Shown in pieces: positions 8,262 to 17,036 of a stretch of 64,000 nt of DNA; position 1 is the stretch's first letter, and the number at the start of each line of letters is the position of its first letter. The position numbers were made by a program, and so were the translations under genes. The stretch lies in NCBI GenBank assembly GCA_018826295.1, contig JAHJZX010000026.1:28630-92629 (forward strand), written 5' to 3'. The DNA comes from Gammaproteobacteria bacterium (lineage in GTDB: Bacteria; Pseudomonadota; Gammaproteobacteria; Enterobacterales; Alteromonadaceae). A model generated the notes under the pieces. That model searched no databases, was not told where the DNA came from, and saw only the letters and a program-made list of their open reading frames with translations.

Positions 8262-10799
8262 TCAAAATTGATATCTGACATCGACACCGACAGTACGTGG
8301 CGCATTCAGGCTGGTTAGCGGTGTACCCAGTGCTGCAGCGGCAAAGCCGCCAAGCCCGCCGACAGTGGTATTGTCGGTCAGGTTTTTGCCCCAGACTGCC
8401 AGTTGCCACTGGTCGTCATGGCTGGCCCAGCTCAGGCGCGCATTAAGGTTTTTGGTATCAGCAAAATAGCCAGGGATCTGATAAGCAATATCAAGGATAT
8501 CCGGATCATCTGCTTTGGTATTTTCTTCAAACACATAATCGACATGCAGTTTAAAGGCACCACCGGCCAGGCGGTAATCCGGTGCCCAGTCTGCGGTCAG
8601 AGTGTAAGAATCGGCTGCAGAACTTTTCTCCACGTCGGTGACCAGCTCGCCATCGGCATTGTAAAACTGCTGCCACTTCGACTCGGTTTTACGATACTCG
8701 GTGACCAGGCCCAGCTTAAGCGTGTCGCTGGCTTGCCAGTCCAGTACCAATTCGCCACCGCGGATTTCCTGATCGCCGTTAATAACGATTGGAATAGCCA
8801 CACCGGCATCGGGTGCCTTGCTGTTAACCGAGCGCTGGCGGTTGGTTAAATCCATCTGATAAGCCACCAACTGTACGCGCAGGCTTTGCCATAAATCAGC
8901 TTTGTAACCGAGCTCAATATTGGCCACTTCCTCCGGCGCAAAGGGATTTTGCGACGACATAGGATCTAAAGAGTCATAACCACCTGATTTATAACCGGTA
9001 GCATATGATAGATACAGCATATTATTGCTGTCTACATTGTAGCGGGCTACGGCGCGGCCGGTCAGTTTGCTCCAGCTTTTGCTGGCAGTAAGTTCTGGCA
9101 TCAGCGGGAACAAAAAGTTAGTAATGCCGGGCAACGGCTGGCCGAACGAGCGCTCTTTAATTTCCCAGCTAAAGTCTTTCTCGTCGCGGCTGTAGCGCAA
9201 ACCGGCGGTAAAGCCCCACTGTGCGTTTAGTTGATAGTCAAGATCCGAGTACAGACCGTAGGAGGTGAAATCGCCGGTGTTGATAATATCTTCACTCCAC
9301 ATCTTACCGCTGTTCGACGGGCCAAATATTTCTGCCACGCCCAAGCCGCCGGCAATAGCGTCGTAAGTTAGATCGCCAGTGGCGCCAATGGCAGCGACCA
9401 ACTGCGGGCTAAACGGCTCAGCGCCGAGCATTTGCAGTAAGCCGGCTACCGAGGGGTCTACCATTGCCATCACGCTTAACATGCTGGCCCAGTTCTGCGG
9501 GTTCCAGATATGGTCGGCCGGTAAGCCCATCTGGGCAATCATCTCATCCGGTAAGCCATTTTGCTGTAACGCGCCGATAAGTTGCTGGTTCAGGCTGTCG
9601 GTGGTTAAACGGGCTATGGTATCGGCCAGAATATTCAGGCTGGTTTTCTGATAGACATTTTCTTTGCTGTAGGTCATACCGCCAACAAAGCTAAGCTTGT
9701 CGTCGTTGTAGTTCAACTGCAACTCGTTGTAAAAAATATCCGAGTCTTCAAAGTTTATCGTGTCCAGATAACGGGTTTTATCGGCCGTGCCGTCGGCGTC
9801 ATCGCGGCCGGAAACCTGCCACTGGCGTTTGCTGCTGATAAATTTGCCCGACCATTGATCGTTAAAATCGTGAAATAGTTTGAACGACAGCGCCGTCATA
9901 TCCCGGGTTTCGTGGCCATCTACTACGTCGTTTTCAATCTTGCGATCGCCCGGGTTCAGGCTATAGGCATAGGGGCTAACGCCAACGCCCGGCGCATAAC
10001 CCTGATCAACATCGTCCCAGTCGTAACTTACTTGCAGTTTAGTGGCGTCGCTTACTTGCCACAGCGCCGCTAAACGGGCCGAGCGGTGATTGACGCTGCC
10101 CAGTTCAGTGCCGCGGTAATCCGGGTTAAGGTTGTCAACATAGGCATCGCGCTGATTGCTCATCAGGTTGAAGCGCAGCGCAAAGTTATCGCTCAGCGCT
10201 TTATTGCCCATCAGCTCAAAACGTCGCAGTGCGTAATCGCCCAGCGTGGCTTTTACAAAAGCCTCATCGTCCAGCCGGGGCGCATTGGGGATCATATTTA
10301 CCACACCGGCGGCAGCGTTTTTACCAAACAGGGTACCCTGCGGGCCTTTGAGAATTTCAATGCGCTGCATATCAGAAAACAGCACACTTTGTGCAGCGCG
10401 TGGCAGGTAAAAATCATCAAAGAAAATGGCTACTGACGGGTCGCCACCGGTACTGATATTGCTGCTGGAAATACCCCGTACTTCGGCCGAGGCCTGAGCT
10501 ACCGCTTCTTTGCTGAATTTAAAACCCGGCGTGTAATCGGCAATATCGCCCAACAACACTGAGCTGGTGTCGGTCAGATCTTCAGCACTGACGCTGTCGA
10601 TGGCCAGTGGCACATCCATCACGTTTTGCACCCGCTTTTGCGCGGTGACGGTTATGGTTTCAATTTTCGTTTCGGTCTGTTCTGCGTTGTTATTGTCCTG
10701 CGCCAATGCGGTACCCAGCGGGCTGGCCAGCGCCAGACCGATGCACCAGGCTAACGGCTTAGCGCGAAAACCTCTTGTACGTTGCTGTTGAGTTGCCAT
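8262..10799 (-). CDS. TonB-dependent receptor
   Basis: 845 residues. The signal peptide ends at Ala33 (GTALA/QDNN). A TonB box ETITVTA lies at 47-53. The plug domain follows (VPLAIDSVSAEDL, RIEILKGPQGTLFGKNA), then a 22-strand barrel ending VDVRYQF with the terminal Phe needed for Bam assembly. AGGGGA stands 5 bases before the ATG. The receptor uses TonB energy to import a ligand across the outer membrane. The plug resembles the 'VTAQKR...DIADYTPGF' group that is common in Alteromonadales and sphingomonads, with diverse organic ligands rather than classical siderophores. It is divergent from the three-gene haem operon and may share its substrate. Confidence 0.95.
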   Translation of the reverse strand: MATQQQRTRGFRAKPLAWCIGLALASPLGTALAQDNNNAEQTETKIETITVTAQKRVQNVMDVPLAIDSVSAEDLTDTSSVLLGDIADYTPGFKFSKEAVAQASAEVRGISSSNISTGGDPSVAIFFDDFYLPRAAQSVLFSDMQRIEILKGPQGTLFGKNAAAGVVNMIPNAPRLDDEAFVKATLGDYALRRFELMGNKALSDNFALRFNLMSNQRDAYVDNLNPDYRGTELGSVNHRSARLAALWQVSDATKLQVSYDWDDVDQGYAPGVGVSPYAYSLNPGDRKIENDVVDGHETRDMTALSFKLFHDFNDQWSGKFISSKRQWQVSGRDDADGTADKTRYLDTINFEDSDIFYNELQLNYNDDKLSFVGGMTYSKENVYQKTSLNILADTIARLTTDSLNQQLIGALQQNGLPDEMIAQMGLPADHIWNPQNWASMLSVMAMVDPSVAGLLQMLGAEPFSPQLVAAIGATGDLTYDAIAGGLGVAEIFGPSNSGKMWSEDIINTGDFTSYGLYSDLDYQLNAQWGFTAGLRYSRDEKDFSWEIKERSFGQPLPGITNFLFPLMPELTASKSWSKLTGRAVARYNVDSNNMLYLSYATGYKSGGYDSLDPMSSQNPFAPEEVANIELGYKADLWQSLRVQLVAYQMDLTNRQRSVNSKAPDAGVAIPIVINGDQEIRGGELVLDWQASDTLKLGLVTEYRKTESKWQQFYNADGELVTDVEKSSAADSYTLTADWAPDYRLAGGAFKLHVDYVFEENTKADDPDILDIAYQIPGYFADTKNLNARLSWASHDDQWQLAVWGKNLTDNTTVGGLGGFAAAALGTPLTSLNAPRTVGVDVRYQF

Positions 10800-11015
10800 G
10801 CTTTTCCCCTGACATTTTTTGTTCTAATTATCTGCAACCCGCTGCCTGGCGCGGTAAGCGCGCAAGCCAGTTCATACAGCCTGTGCAGTAGTGCTGATAG
10901 TAAACCCACTGCGGGCGAAATAAACCGATCTGCACATTTTTGTACACTTTTGCGTTTGAACCTGGCGCCGTGAAAACGCACTCTAGCGACATTCAGACTG
11001 CATCCCGGGTGAACT

Positions 11016-11648
11016 ATGAAAGCCATTTTTTCGCTAATGACATTGGTGTTAATAGCATTGCCGCCTATGGCAGTGCTGCTAAGCGGTAAGGCACAGGCCA
11101 CCGCCGATATGCCGGCGCAGGCCGCGACCTGTCTGGCTTGCCATGGTGCGCAAACCCGTGCTGCCAGCGGCGCGCCGCAACTGGCTGGCCAGCAGGCAGC
11201 GTATCTGCAAAAGCAATTACAACAATTTCAAAACGGCCAGCGTGGCGCTGATGCCAACGATATTAAAGGCCAGCAAATGGCCGCTATGGCCGCCTCGCTA
11301 AGTGCTGATGACATCAGCCTGCTGGCGCGTTATTTCGCCAGCCAGCAGGCCGATCTGCAACCCAGCCCGGCTGATGCGGCGCTGCTGGATCAAGGCCGGC
11401 GGCACTATATTGGCAGCTGTGGTGCCTGTCACGGTGCTAAAGCCGAGGGTAATGTGGCGTTTAATGCGCCGGCGCTGCGTATGTTAAGCGCAGACTACAT
11501 AGCCCTGCAGCTGCAACAGTTTAAAGCCGGCCTGCGCGGTAAGGACAAAGCCGATAAGCCGGGCCGGCAAATGGCGCTGTTTAGCCGCAACCTGAGCGAG
11601 CAGGATATGCAAGCCGTGGCTGCTTATATCGGGGCCGGCATGCCATGA
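11016..11648 (+). CDS. Dihaem cytochrome c4-like protein
   Basis: 210 residues with a hydrophobic N-terminal signal (about 5-28). Two c-type haem sites, CLACH at 39-43 and CGACH at 135-139, each head a class I cytochrome domain of about 95 residues, with distal Met candidates (QMAAMAASLS and QMALFSRNLS) in matching positions. This tandem architecture is cytochrome c4. It works as a periplasmic electron carrier. The stop overlaps the start of the dihaem peroxidase gene, so it is likely the electron donor or acceptor of that enzyme. Confidence 0.9.
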   Translation: MKAIFSLMTLVLIALPPMAVLLSGKAQATADMPAQAATCLACHGAQTRAASGAPQLAGQQAAYLQKQLQQFQNGQRGADANDIKGQQMAAMAASLSADDISLLARYFASQQADLQPSPADAALLDQGRRHYIGSCGACHGAKAEGNVAFNAPALRMLSADYIALQLQQFKAGLRGKDKADKPGRQMALFSRNLSEQDMQAVAAYIGAGMP

Positions 11649-12805
11649 TGCTGTATGCGTTATTGCTGGCCACCAGCCTGAGTGCGGCCGACGGTTTTAA
11701 CCTGAGCCAAAGCTGCCCGCCCAGTTTTGAGCTGGTTGCGGGTAACCGCTGCAAGCTGGTTAGCCGTTACGACATGTATGATTCGCTGCAAAATAAAGGC
11801 GTTGGTGGCACCCAAACGGCGTTGCCGGCGCGGCGTGATGGCTTTAGCCCGCAGCAAATCGATTTAGGCCGCTACTTATTTTTTGATCCGCTGCTGTCGG
11901 GTAACCATCAACAGGCCTGTGCCAGTTGCCACCAGCCCGCGCGTGGCTTTGCCGATGGCAAGGCGCTTAGCAGCGGTGCCAATGGCCAGCTGGGTAACCG
12001 CAGTGCGCCCAGTTTATGGAATGTCGGCTTTTTAAAAAAGCTGTTCTGGGATGGCCGCAGTGACACCCTGGAGCAGCAAGCGCTGATCCCGATGCTGGCC
12101 GAACATGAAATGGCCAATACACCGGCAAAATTATTAGCCGATTTGCAGGCCAATAACCATTACCCAGCGCTGTTTCGCCAGGCATTTAACACTGAGCGTA
12201 TCGAACTGTCACAGGTGGCTACCGCTTTGACGGCATTTCAAAGTTCGCTGGTGTCGCTAAATAGCCGTTATGACCACTATGCCCACGGCTACCATCAGGC
12301 GCTGACCGAGCAGGAAATCAAGGGCATGAATGTGTTCCGCTCTTTTGTCGCCCGCTGCGCTGAGTGCCACACGCCACCTTTGTTCACTAATCAGCAGATA
12401 GCCGTAATTGGTACGCCGGAACCGGACGGCATGCCATTTGACGCCGGTGCCGGCGCCAAACCGGGCTGGGAAAAATTACGTGGTGGCTTTAAGGTGCCAA
12501 CGCTTAGAAATATTGCCCTGACCGCACCCTATATGCACTCGGGCCGTTTTGCCACGCTGGAAGAAGCCACCGAGTTTTACAGCAAAGGCCGTGGCCATGC
12601 AGTGCCCAAAGGTGAAGATCTATTACTGCACTGGCATATCTGGGAGCCGAAACTGACAGCCGAAGAAGTGCAGCAAATTACTGCCTTTCTTGGCAGTTTG
12701 ACCGACGAGAGCCTGCTACCGCAAACGCCAAAGCGGTTGCCGTCTGGCCTGGCATTACCAACAGAAATAACCACCAACAGCCAAACTTCAGGAGCGACAG
12801 AATGA
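11645..12805 (+). CDS. MauG/cytochrome c peroxidase-like dihaem enzyme
   Basis: 386 residues. The N-terminus is a short hydrophobic segment (about 1-14). Haem motifs are CASCH (92-96) and CAECH (238-242), in the spacing of the bacterial dihaem peroxidase/MauG family. Also conserved are the GNRSAPSLWN segment and FKVPTLRNIALTAPYMHSG near the C-terminus. A Cys pair at 24 and 36 (SCPPSFELVAGNRCKL) precedes the catalytic region and is unusual for simple peroxidases. Family members either reduce H2O2 or oxidise residues of a partner protein (MauG, MbnH). It overlaps its neighbours on both sides by 4 bases, so the three products are probably made together. Confidence 0.9.
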   Translation: MMLYALLLATSLSAADGFNLSQSCPPSFELVAGNRCKLVSRYDMYDSLQNKGVGGTQTALPARRDGFSPQQIDLGRYLFFDPLLSGNHQQACASCHQPARGFADGKALSSGANGQLGNRSAPSLWNVGFLKKLFWDGRSDTLEQQALIPMLAEHEMANTPAKLLADLQANNHYPALFRQAFNTERIELSQVATALTAFQSSLVSLNSRYDHYAHGYHQALTEQEIKGMNVFRSFVARCAECHTPPLFTNQQIAVIGTPEPDGMPFDAGAGAKPGWEKLRGGFKVPTLRNIALTAPYMHSGRFATLEEATEFYSKGRGHAVPKGEDLLLHWHIWEPKLTAEEVQQITAFLGSLTDESLLPQTPKRLPSGLALPTEITTNSQTSGATE

Positions 12806-14295
12806 AAAAAACCACTATAGCGCTGGCGCTGCTACTGCCGGTTGCCTTTTTTACCGGCCAGTATTTTAGCGGCCCGGCCATGCAGGCGCCCAGCCTGACG
12901 GCCGACGTCAGCTTTAGCGGCGGTGCAGCAGCATCGGCTAATGCAAAAAAATCGGTGATTGACCATGGCGCAGTCGGCCAGGTACATCAGGTAAAACCGG
13001 GACAGCTGATTATGGACGCGGTAAAAGCGGCGCAGCCGGGCGATGTAATTCAGGTATTTCCCGGTGACTATGTCGAAACCGTGTATATCGATAAAGACAA
13101 TATCCGCTTAAGCGGCGTGATTATTGATGGCAAACGGCCCAGGTTATATGGTGAGGAGCGGCTGAATGACGCTATTTTGTATTCCGGCAATAATATCCTG
13201 ATTGAGAATTTCCTGATCACCAAATACAAAGGCAACGGCATTATGGGCCAGGCCGGTAACAACTTTGAGATCCGCCACAATATTATTGAAGATACCGGCG
13301 TATACGGCATATTCCCGCAGCTGGGTATTAATGGCCTGGTTGAGCATAATGTGATTTCTGGCATTGAAGATGCCGCTATCTATGTTGGTATGAGCGACCA
13401 TATTCATGTGGCCAATAACGAAGTGTTCGACAGCGTGGCCGGTATTGAAATTGAAAACAGCCGCCATGCAGTAGTTGAGAACAACTTTGTGCACAATAAC
13501 ACCGGCGGTATTCTGGCCTTTGTTACACCTGGCCTGCCAATTAAAGATACCGTTGATGTAATTATCCGCAATAACTGGATCAGCAATAACAATACTGCCA
13601 ACTTTGGCGCGCCGGGCTCAATGGTCGCTGGCATTCCGGCCGGTACCGGCATCCTGATCATGGCGGCCGATGAAGTGATCATTGAAGATAACATTATTAT
13701 CGGCAATAAAACCGCCGGTATCATTATCACTGACCATCAGAATGCGCCTAATACCACGCTGGACCCGGAGTCAGACCCAACGCCGGATAAGGTAATGATT
13801 TTAAATAACCTGATGTACAACAACGGCTACGACACTATTGCTGAAGCCAAGGTGCTGCTGGCGACGGAGTTTAAGCAGGGCCAGCCGGATATTATCCGTG
13901 TTGGTAACAGCAATGGCAGCTGTATTAATAACCCGCAGCAATATATCACTGTAGGCGTCAGTAAATGGCCGGCCTGTAGCTTTACCAATACTGACAGTGT
14001 AGTTAACTATCTGCTGGAGGAGCCCGCTGCACCGCGCACTGTGGCCGCCGATGAAAAGGGCAAGTATGTTTATCTGGGCGTTTGTACCGGCTGTCATGCC
14101 TACACTGGCCGTTTAATTGGCCCGCCGGTACAGGTTATTCAAAGCCTGTATATGGATGAGCCACAAGCGCTGGCTGACTATATTTTGAACCCGATGAAAA
14201 AGCGTGACGATTATCCGGCCATGCCGAAACAGGATTACCTGGATGCCGAAACCCGCTTAGCCGTAGCCGAATATATGCTAAAGGTAGGGAATTAA
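12802..14295 (+). CDS. Parallel beta-helix protein with C-terminal cytochrome c domain
   Basis: 497 residues. An N-terminal signal or anchor (about 5-20) is followed by a right-handed parallel beta-helix (about 65-345) with NosD/TIGR03805-type repeats rich in Asn (for example NNFEIRHNIIEDTG, NNNTANFG). A haem c domain follows (about 415-497) with CTGCH at 428-432 and a possible Met ligand in AMPKQDYL. From memory, TIGR03805 proteins occur in conserved pairs or fusions of unknown function. GGAG upstream and a 4-base overlap couple it to the MauG-like gene. The haem could receive electrons from the enzyme, or the helix could be the substrate-binding part. No catalytic residues for a lyase are evident. 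Confidence 0.85.
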   Translation: MKKTTIALALLLPVAFFTGQYFSGPAMQAPSLTADVSFSGGAAASANAKKSVIDHGAVGQVHQVKPGQLIMDAVKAAQPGDVIQVFPGDYVETVYIDKDNIRLSGVIIDGKRPRLYGEERLNDAILYSGNNILIENFLITKYKGNGIMGQAGNNFEIRHNIIEDTGVYGIFPQLGINGLVEHNVISGIEDAAIYVGMSDHIHVANNEVFDSVAGIEIENSRHAVVENNFVHNNTGGILAFVTPGLPIKDTVDVIIRNNWISNNNTANFGAPGSMVAGIPAGTGILIMAADEVIIEDNIIIGNKTAGIIITDHQNAPNTTLDPESDPTPDKVMILNNLMYNNGYDTIAEAKVLLATEFKQGQPDIIRVGNSNGSCINNPQQYITVGVSKWPACSFTNTDSVVNYLLEEPAAPRTVAADEKGKYVYLGVCTGCHAYTGRLIGPPVQVIQSLYMDEPQALADYILNPMKKRDDYPAMPKQDYLDAETRLAVAEYMLKVGN

Positions 14296-14304
14296 GCCGA
14301 TATT

Positions 14305-14332
14305 GCAGCAACAGCATAACAGCTGTTGCTGC
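14305..14332. terminator. Hairpin between convergent genes
   Basis: Perfect 10-bp stem GCAGCAACAG / CTGTTGCTGC with an 8-base loop, between the beta-helix gene stop (14295) and the VOC gene stop (14337). No clear T-tract on either side, so strength is uncertain, but the position between convergent genes supports a terminator role. Confidence 0.6.
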
Positions 14333-14336
14333 ATGC

Positions 14337-14708
14337 TTACCTATGCTGGTCCAGCATAATCTGATTACCGTCCGGATCTTCCAGTACGATATGCGCCGGG
14401 CCAGTGCTGCTCTCATCAGCGCTTTGCAGCAAGGTAATGCCCTGCGCCAGTAAATGCTGTTGAATCGTGCGTACATCAGTAAACTCGGCCAGGTTTTGCG
14501 CGTTTTGATCCCAACCCGGGTTAAAGGTCAGGATATTTTTCTCAAACATACCCTGAAATAAACCAATAATAGTGTCGCCGTTTTTTAAAATCAGCCAGCC
14601 CTGGCTTTGCTCGCCGCCCATGGTAGTAAAGCCGAGTTTTTCATAAAAGGCTTTTGAGGCGGCAATATCTTTTACTGCTAAGCTGACCGAAAATGCTCCC
14701 AGTTCCAT
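14337..14708 (-). CDS. VOC (glyoxalase/bleomycin resistance) family protein
   Basis: 123 residues with the VOC layout: [20 protein letters not shown] at the N-terminus and [19 protein letters not shown] at the C-terminus, the two beta-alpha-beta-beta-beta modules of the fold. Metal-ligand positions are only partly matched, so a specific glyoxalase I activity cannot be claimed. It begins 2 bases after the stop of the small lipoprotein gene, in a minus-strand run that also includes DUF4287, SRPBCC and ArsR genes. Confidence 0.85.
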   Translation of the reverse strand: MELGAFSVSLAVKDIAASKAFYEKLGFTTMGGEQSQGWLILKNGDTIIGLFQGMFEKNILTFNPGWDQNAQNLAEFTDVRTIQQHLLAQGITLLQSADESSTGPAHIVLEDPDGNQIMLDQHR

Positions 14709-14710
14709 CT

Positions 14711-14932
14711 TTATTGCTCCTTGCTGTTGTGCGTTTCACCTTTTAGCGCCTGCTGGCGCTGCCGTTCATATTCTTCGTAGCTCATATCCATGCTACGCAT
14801 ACACCTGTCGTACTCTGCCGGCGGCGCCTGCAGGCATTCATTGCGTTTATTGCGCTGTAAGTCCTGATAAACGGCTTTATTGCTGCAAGCTGTCAGGCAC
14901 AGCAACAGACAAAGGGTAAGGGTAGTTTTCAT
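14711..14932 (-). CDS. Small lipoprotein
   Basis: 73 residues. [16 protein letters not shown] is a type II signal with the lipobox LTAC, so Cys16 is probably lipidated. The mature peptide is short, charged and helical with two more Cys ([15 protein letters not shown]). Outer- or inner-membrane anchored; residue +2 is Ser, which favours the outer membrane by the usual Lol rule. Function unknown. Confidence 0.75.
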   Translation of the reverse strand: MKTTLTLCLLLCLTACSNKAVYQDLQRNKRNECLQAPPAEYDRCMRSMDMSYEEYERQRQQALKGETHNSKEQ

Positions 14933-14956
14933 TGCGCCTCCGTTAACGCTGCAAGT

Positions 14957-15520
14957 CTAGCCGCGGTTATAGGCTTCTGCCAGCCAGTGTTTTACGCTGT
15001 CGTCGATATCGGCCGCTGTGCTAAGGCGAATACGGTGGCTGCACATGGCATTAAAACTACCCGAGGCTTCCAGTTTACCGGCCGGTTCAACGTCTTTTAA
15101 ATTAAGGCCTAAATCCAGCCGGGTTGCAGTAGAGGGTTGCAGCAGGGCAAATTGTTTATTACGCCGCAGGCTGACATAGGCTTTTTTCGGGCTAAGCTCA
15201 ATGTCCGGGCCTAAGCTTTGCACATAACTTATCAGCTGGTCATACAGTGGTTTTAACGCCGCTTTAGCGCCGCCGTATTGCGCTGCCAGCAGATCTTCTG
15301 CTGCAGGTTCACCGCCAGCGGCAGCCTGTTTGGCGCGATGGGCGATCAGGTTGGCATTACCATGGCCAATGCCAAATTCGCTTTTTAGCCAGTTCACCAG
15401 TTCACTGTGTTTGGCAAAATTCTGCTTACCGGCCAGCTCAAGCCACTGTGCCTGGCTTTTGCCACTGCTTTGCTCCAGATTACGCCACTGGCTTTGCTCT
15501 GCTGCTGTTACATCGCTCAT
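14957..15520 (-). CDS. DUF4287/DUF5655 domain protein
   Basis: 187 residues. The N-terminal 70 residues (SGKSQAQWLELAGKQNFAKH...LKSEFGIGHGNANLIA) match DUF4287. The C-terminal part (LKPLYDQLISYVQSLGPDIELSPKKAYVSLRRNKQFALL...) matches DUF5655, a small domain predicted to bind DNA or act with transport proteins. The same C-terminal domain type occurs in the zinc-ribbon protein at 17037-17450, two genes away. No enzyme activity is known to me. It lies 14 bases downstream of the SRPBCC gene and may share its transcript. Confidence 0.83.
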   Translation of the reverse strand: MSDVTAAEQSQWRNLEQSSGKSQAQWLELAGKQNFAKHSELVNWLKSEFGIGHGNANLIAHRAKQAAAGGEPAAEDLLAAQYGGAKAALKPLYDQLISYVQSLGPDIELSPKKAYVSLRRNKQFALLQPSTATRLDLGLNLKDVEPAGKLEASGSFNAMCSHRIRLSTAADIDDSVKHWLAEAYNRG

Positions 15521-15534
15521 ATCGTTCTCCTAAC

Positions 15535-16047
15535 TTACAATGGCCAATGCTCGGCGCGGGTGCGTTTGGGTAACATAAAACCCAGTTTGCTAAACAGCGC
15601 ATACATAATGCGGGTGCCCAGTGTCGGCCGGCCGGTTTCTACCACAGCTTTTAATGTGTTTAAAATCATCGTACTGCCGCCTTGCATATCTTTAGCGGTG
15701 CGGCTGCCAAGCGGCAGGTTATCGACGATTAAACTGACCTCGACGCCGTGATCCAATTGCTTTAACTGATAAGTTACCGTGCATTCGGGATCGTCGTACT
15801 GGGTAAAACGAAAGGTATGTACAAAGCGGTGCGGCGGTTCAAACTCGACTACCTTGCCAATTACCAGCACATTGCGGCCATCGCCGGTGCGCATTTGCAG
15901 GCTGGCACCCGGTACCAGGGCCTGGGTATGCAGCCAGGCGTTAAACACCGCAGCTTGTGGTTCGTCACTTTTGGTCAGTTCGCGCCAGATGGTTTCCAGC
16001 GTGCCGTTAATAACAATTTTTGATACTAACCTGTTGCTATCAGTCAT
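15535..16047 (-). CDS. SRPBCC (AHSA1-like) family protein
   Basis: 170 residues. IVINGTLETIWRELTKSDE at the N-terminus and the central VVEFEPPHRFVHTFRFTQYDDPECTVTYQL are typical of the Activator of Hsp90 ATPase 1-like/START-type fold, which binds hydrophobic ligands. The start overlaps the ArsR stop (ATGA), the usual arrangement of an ArsR regulator with an SRPBCC partner. Its own substrate is unknown. Confidence 0.85.
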   Translation of the reverse strand: MTDSNRLVSKIVINGTLETIWRELTKSDEPQAAVFNAWLHTQALVPGASLQMRTGDGRNVLVIGKVVEFEPPHRFVHTFRFTQYDDPECTVTYQLKQLDHGVEVSLIVDNLPLGSRTAKDMQGGSTMILNTLKAVVETGRPTLGTRIMYALFSKLGFMLPKRTRAEHWPL

Positions 16048-16409
16048 ACCTTATCCTTTGTTTTGGTTGTTATTTTTGCCGGCACTGCCTGGTTTTCTAC
16101 CGCGTATTTCAACCGGGTAAGCTGGCTGGCCCAAAAGTCGCGGTACTGCTCGCTCCAGCGCTCGTGGATCAACTGTAACGGTACCGCATTTAAATACAGC
16201 GGCCGTTCGCGCCCCTGCTTGTGGGCAATGACCAGATCGGCATCCAGCAGGACTTGCAAATGCTTCATCAGGCCAATACGGCTGATATCGAATTCACTGA
16301 GCAACTGGCTTAGCGTGCAGCCGGGCCGGGCCGCAATCAGATCCATTAACTGACGTCGGCTGCTGTTTGCCAGCGCCAGAAACACCGTATCAAGTTGTTG
16401 CTCGTTCAC
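16044..16409 (-). CDS. ArsR-family transcriptional regulator
   Basis: 121 residues. Winged helix with ANSSRRQLMDLIAARPGCTLSQLLSEFDISRIGLMKHLQVLLDADLV (about 12-58). The metal-binding CxC of true arsenic sensors is absent, placing it with the ArsR regulators paired with SRPBCC proteins. A palindrome 29-44 bases upstream of the ATG is a likely operator, which suggests autorepression of the ArsR-SRPBCC operon. Confidence 0.88.
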   Translation of the reverse strand: MNEQQLDTVFLALANSSRRQLMDLIAARPGCTLSQLLSEFDISRIGLMKHLQVLLDADLVIAHKQGRERPLYLNAVPLQLIHERWSEQYRDFWASQLTRLKYAVENQAVPAKITTKTKDKV

Positions 16410-16437
16410 AGCATCTCCAACGCAGCAGTTTAAATGA

Positions 16438-16474
16438 GTAACCTAATGGTTACCTATTAGATTGAAACTGTCAA
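16438..16474 (-). promoter_or_regulatory. Promoter and operator of the ArsR operon
   Basis: On the minus strand a consensus -35 TTGACA lies at 16474-16469. The next region contains the perfect inverted repeat GTAACC-TAAT-GGTTAC (16438-16453), which overlaps the expected -10 position (TAACCA, 16-base spacer). The overlap of -10 and palindrome fits repression by the ArsR protein encoded 29 bases downstream. Confidence 0.6.
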
Positions 16475-16637
16475 GTACGACCAGTGATAGCCAGAATGCA
16501 GGGACGAAATGGTTTATACCGGGCTACAGCCGCAATTCAATGCGGCGGCCAATTCTGCCAGGTAGCTGTTACCAAGCTATATAAAACGCTGGGGAAGCTA
16601 GTACGGTTGCAGATTGTGCAGGGTAGTGTATCTATTT

Positions 16638-17030
16638 CTATGCCAGAGTCGCGTAAAGCAAGGTAACGGCAAGCGGCAATGACAGCACAGCAAACAGCCA
16701 TACCCTTGTGGTGAGTGGCGGCAGTACCGATTGGGCAAAACGTTGGTGCCAACGCCACGGTACCAGCAGCAAAACTATGCTGGTAGTAATAATCAGCCAG
16801 CCAAATAGCATAAACGCCGTTGAAAAACGCATGTCTGGCGCAGCTATTACCAGTGCGGCACCAACAATAAGCCGCAGGCCTACTTCGCTGTAATGCGCCC
16901 TGGCAGAGCTGGCAAAGCCGTGCAAAAAGCGCACTGCCAGCCGTGGATTAACTAGCGAAACCGCTGCCAGGCCGAGCAGAAATAGCGCTGCCAGAATAAC
17001 AATCGCCAGGGCGGTTTGTTCTGCTTGCAT
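16638..17030 (-). CDS. Small integral membrane protein, four predicted helices
   Basis: 130 residues with hydrophobic segments at about 6-26, 48-65, 68-88 and 107-128. The second half of helix 1 is followed by NPRLAVRFLHGFASSARAHY. I do not recognise a named family. The gene follows the zinc-ribbon DUF5655 gene by 6 bases and ends before a 228-base gap that carries the ArsR promoter. Function unknown. Confidence 0.7.
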   Translation of the reverse strand: MQAEQTALAIVILAALFLLGLAAVSLVNPRLAVRFLHGFASSARAHYSEVGLRLIVGAALVIAAPDMRFSTAFMLFGWLIITTSIVLLLVPWRWHQRFAQSVLPPLTTRVWLFAVLSLPLAVTLLYATLA

Positions 17031-17036
17031 AGGCTG

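Noticed and set aside
8063..8305. 80-aa minus-strand frame between the TonB receptor and DUF3019 genes, overlapping the latter by ATGA
   Set aside because: It begins inside the receptor gene, has no family resemblance and no good ribosome site; composition looks like chance reading of GC-rich DNA. The ATGA overlap is noted but not enough.
8403..8849. 148-aa plus-strand frame inside the TonB receptor
   Set aside because: Antisense shadow of a well-supported receptor gene with no domain signal of its own.
13068..13730. Antisense frames of 98-116 aa in the beta-helix gene
   Set aside because: The regular Asn/Ile-rich repeats of the beta-helix keep the opposite strand open; no independent signal.
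16484..16666. 60-aa plus-strand frame in the gap between ArsR and the membrane protein gene
   Set aside because: No ribosome site, no family resemblance, and its end overlaps the well-supported membrane protein gene in antisense.
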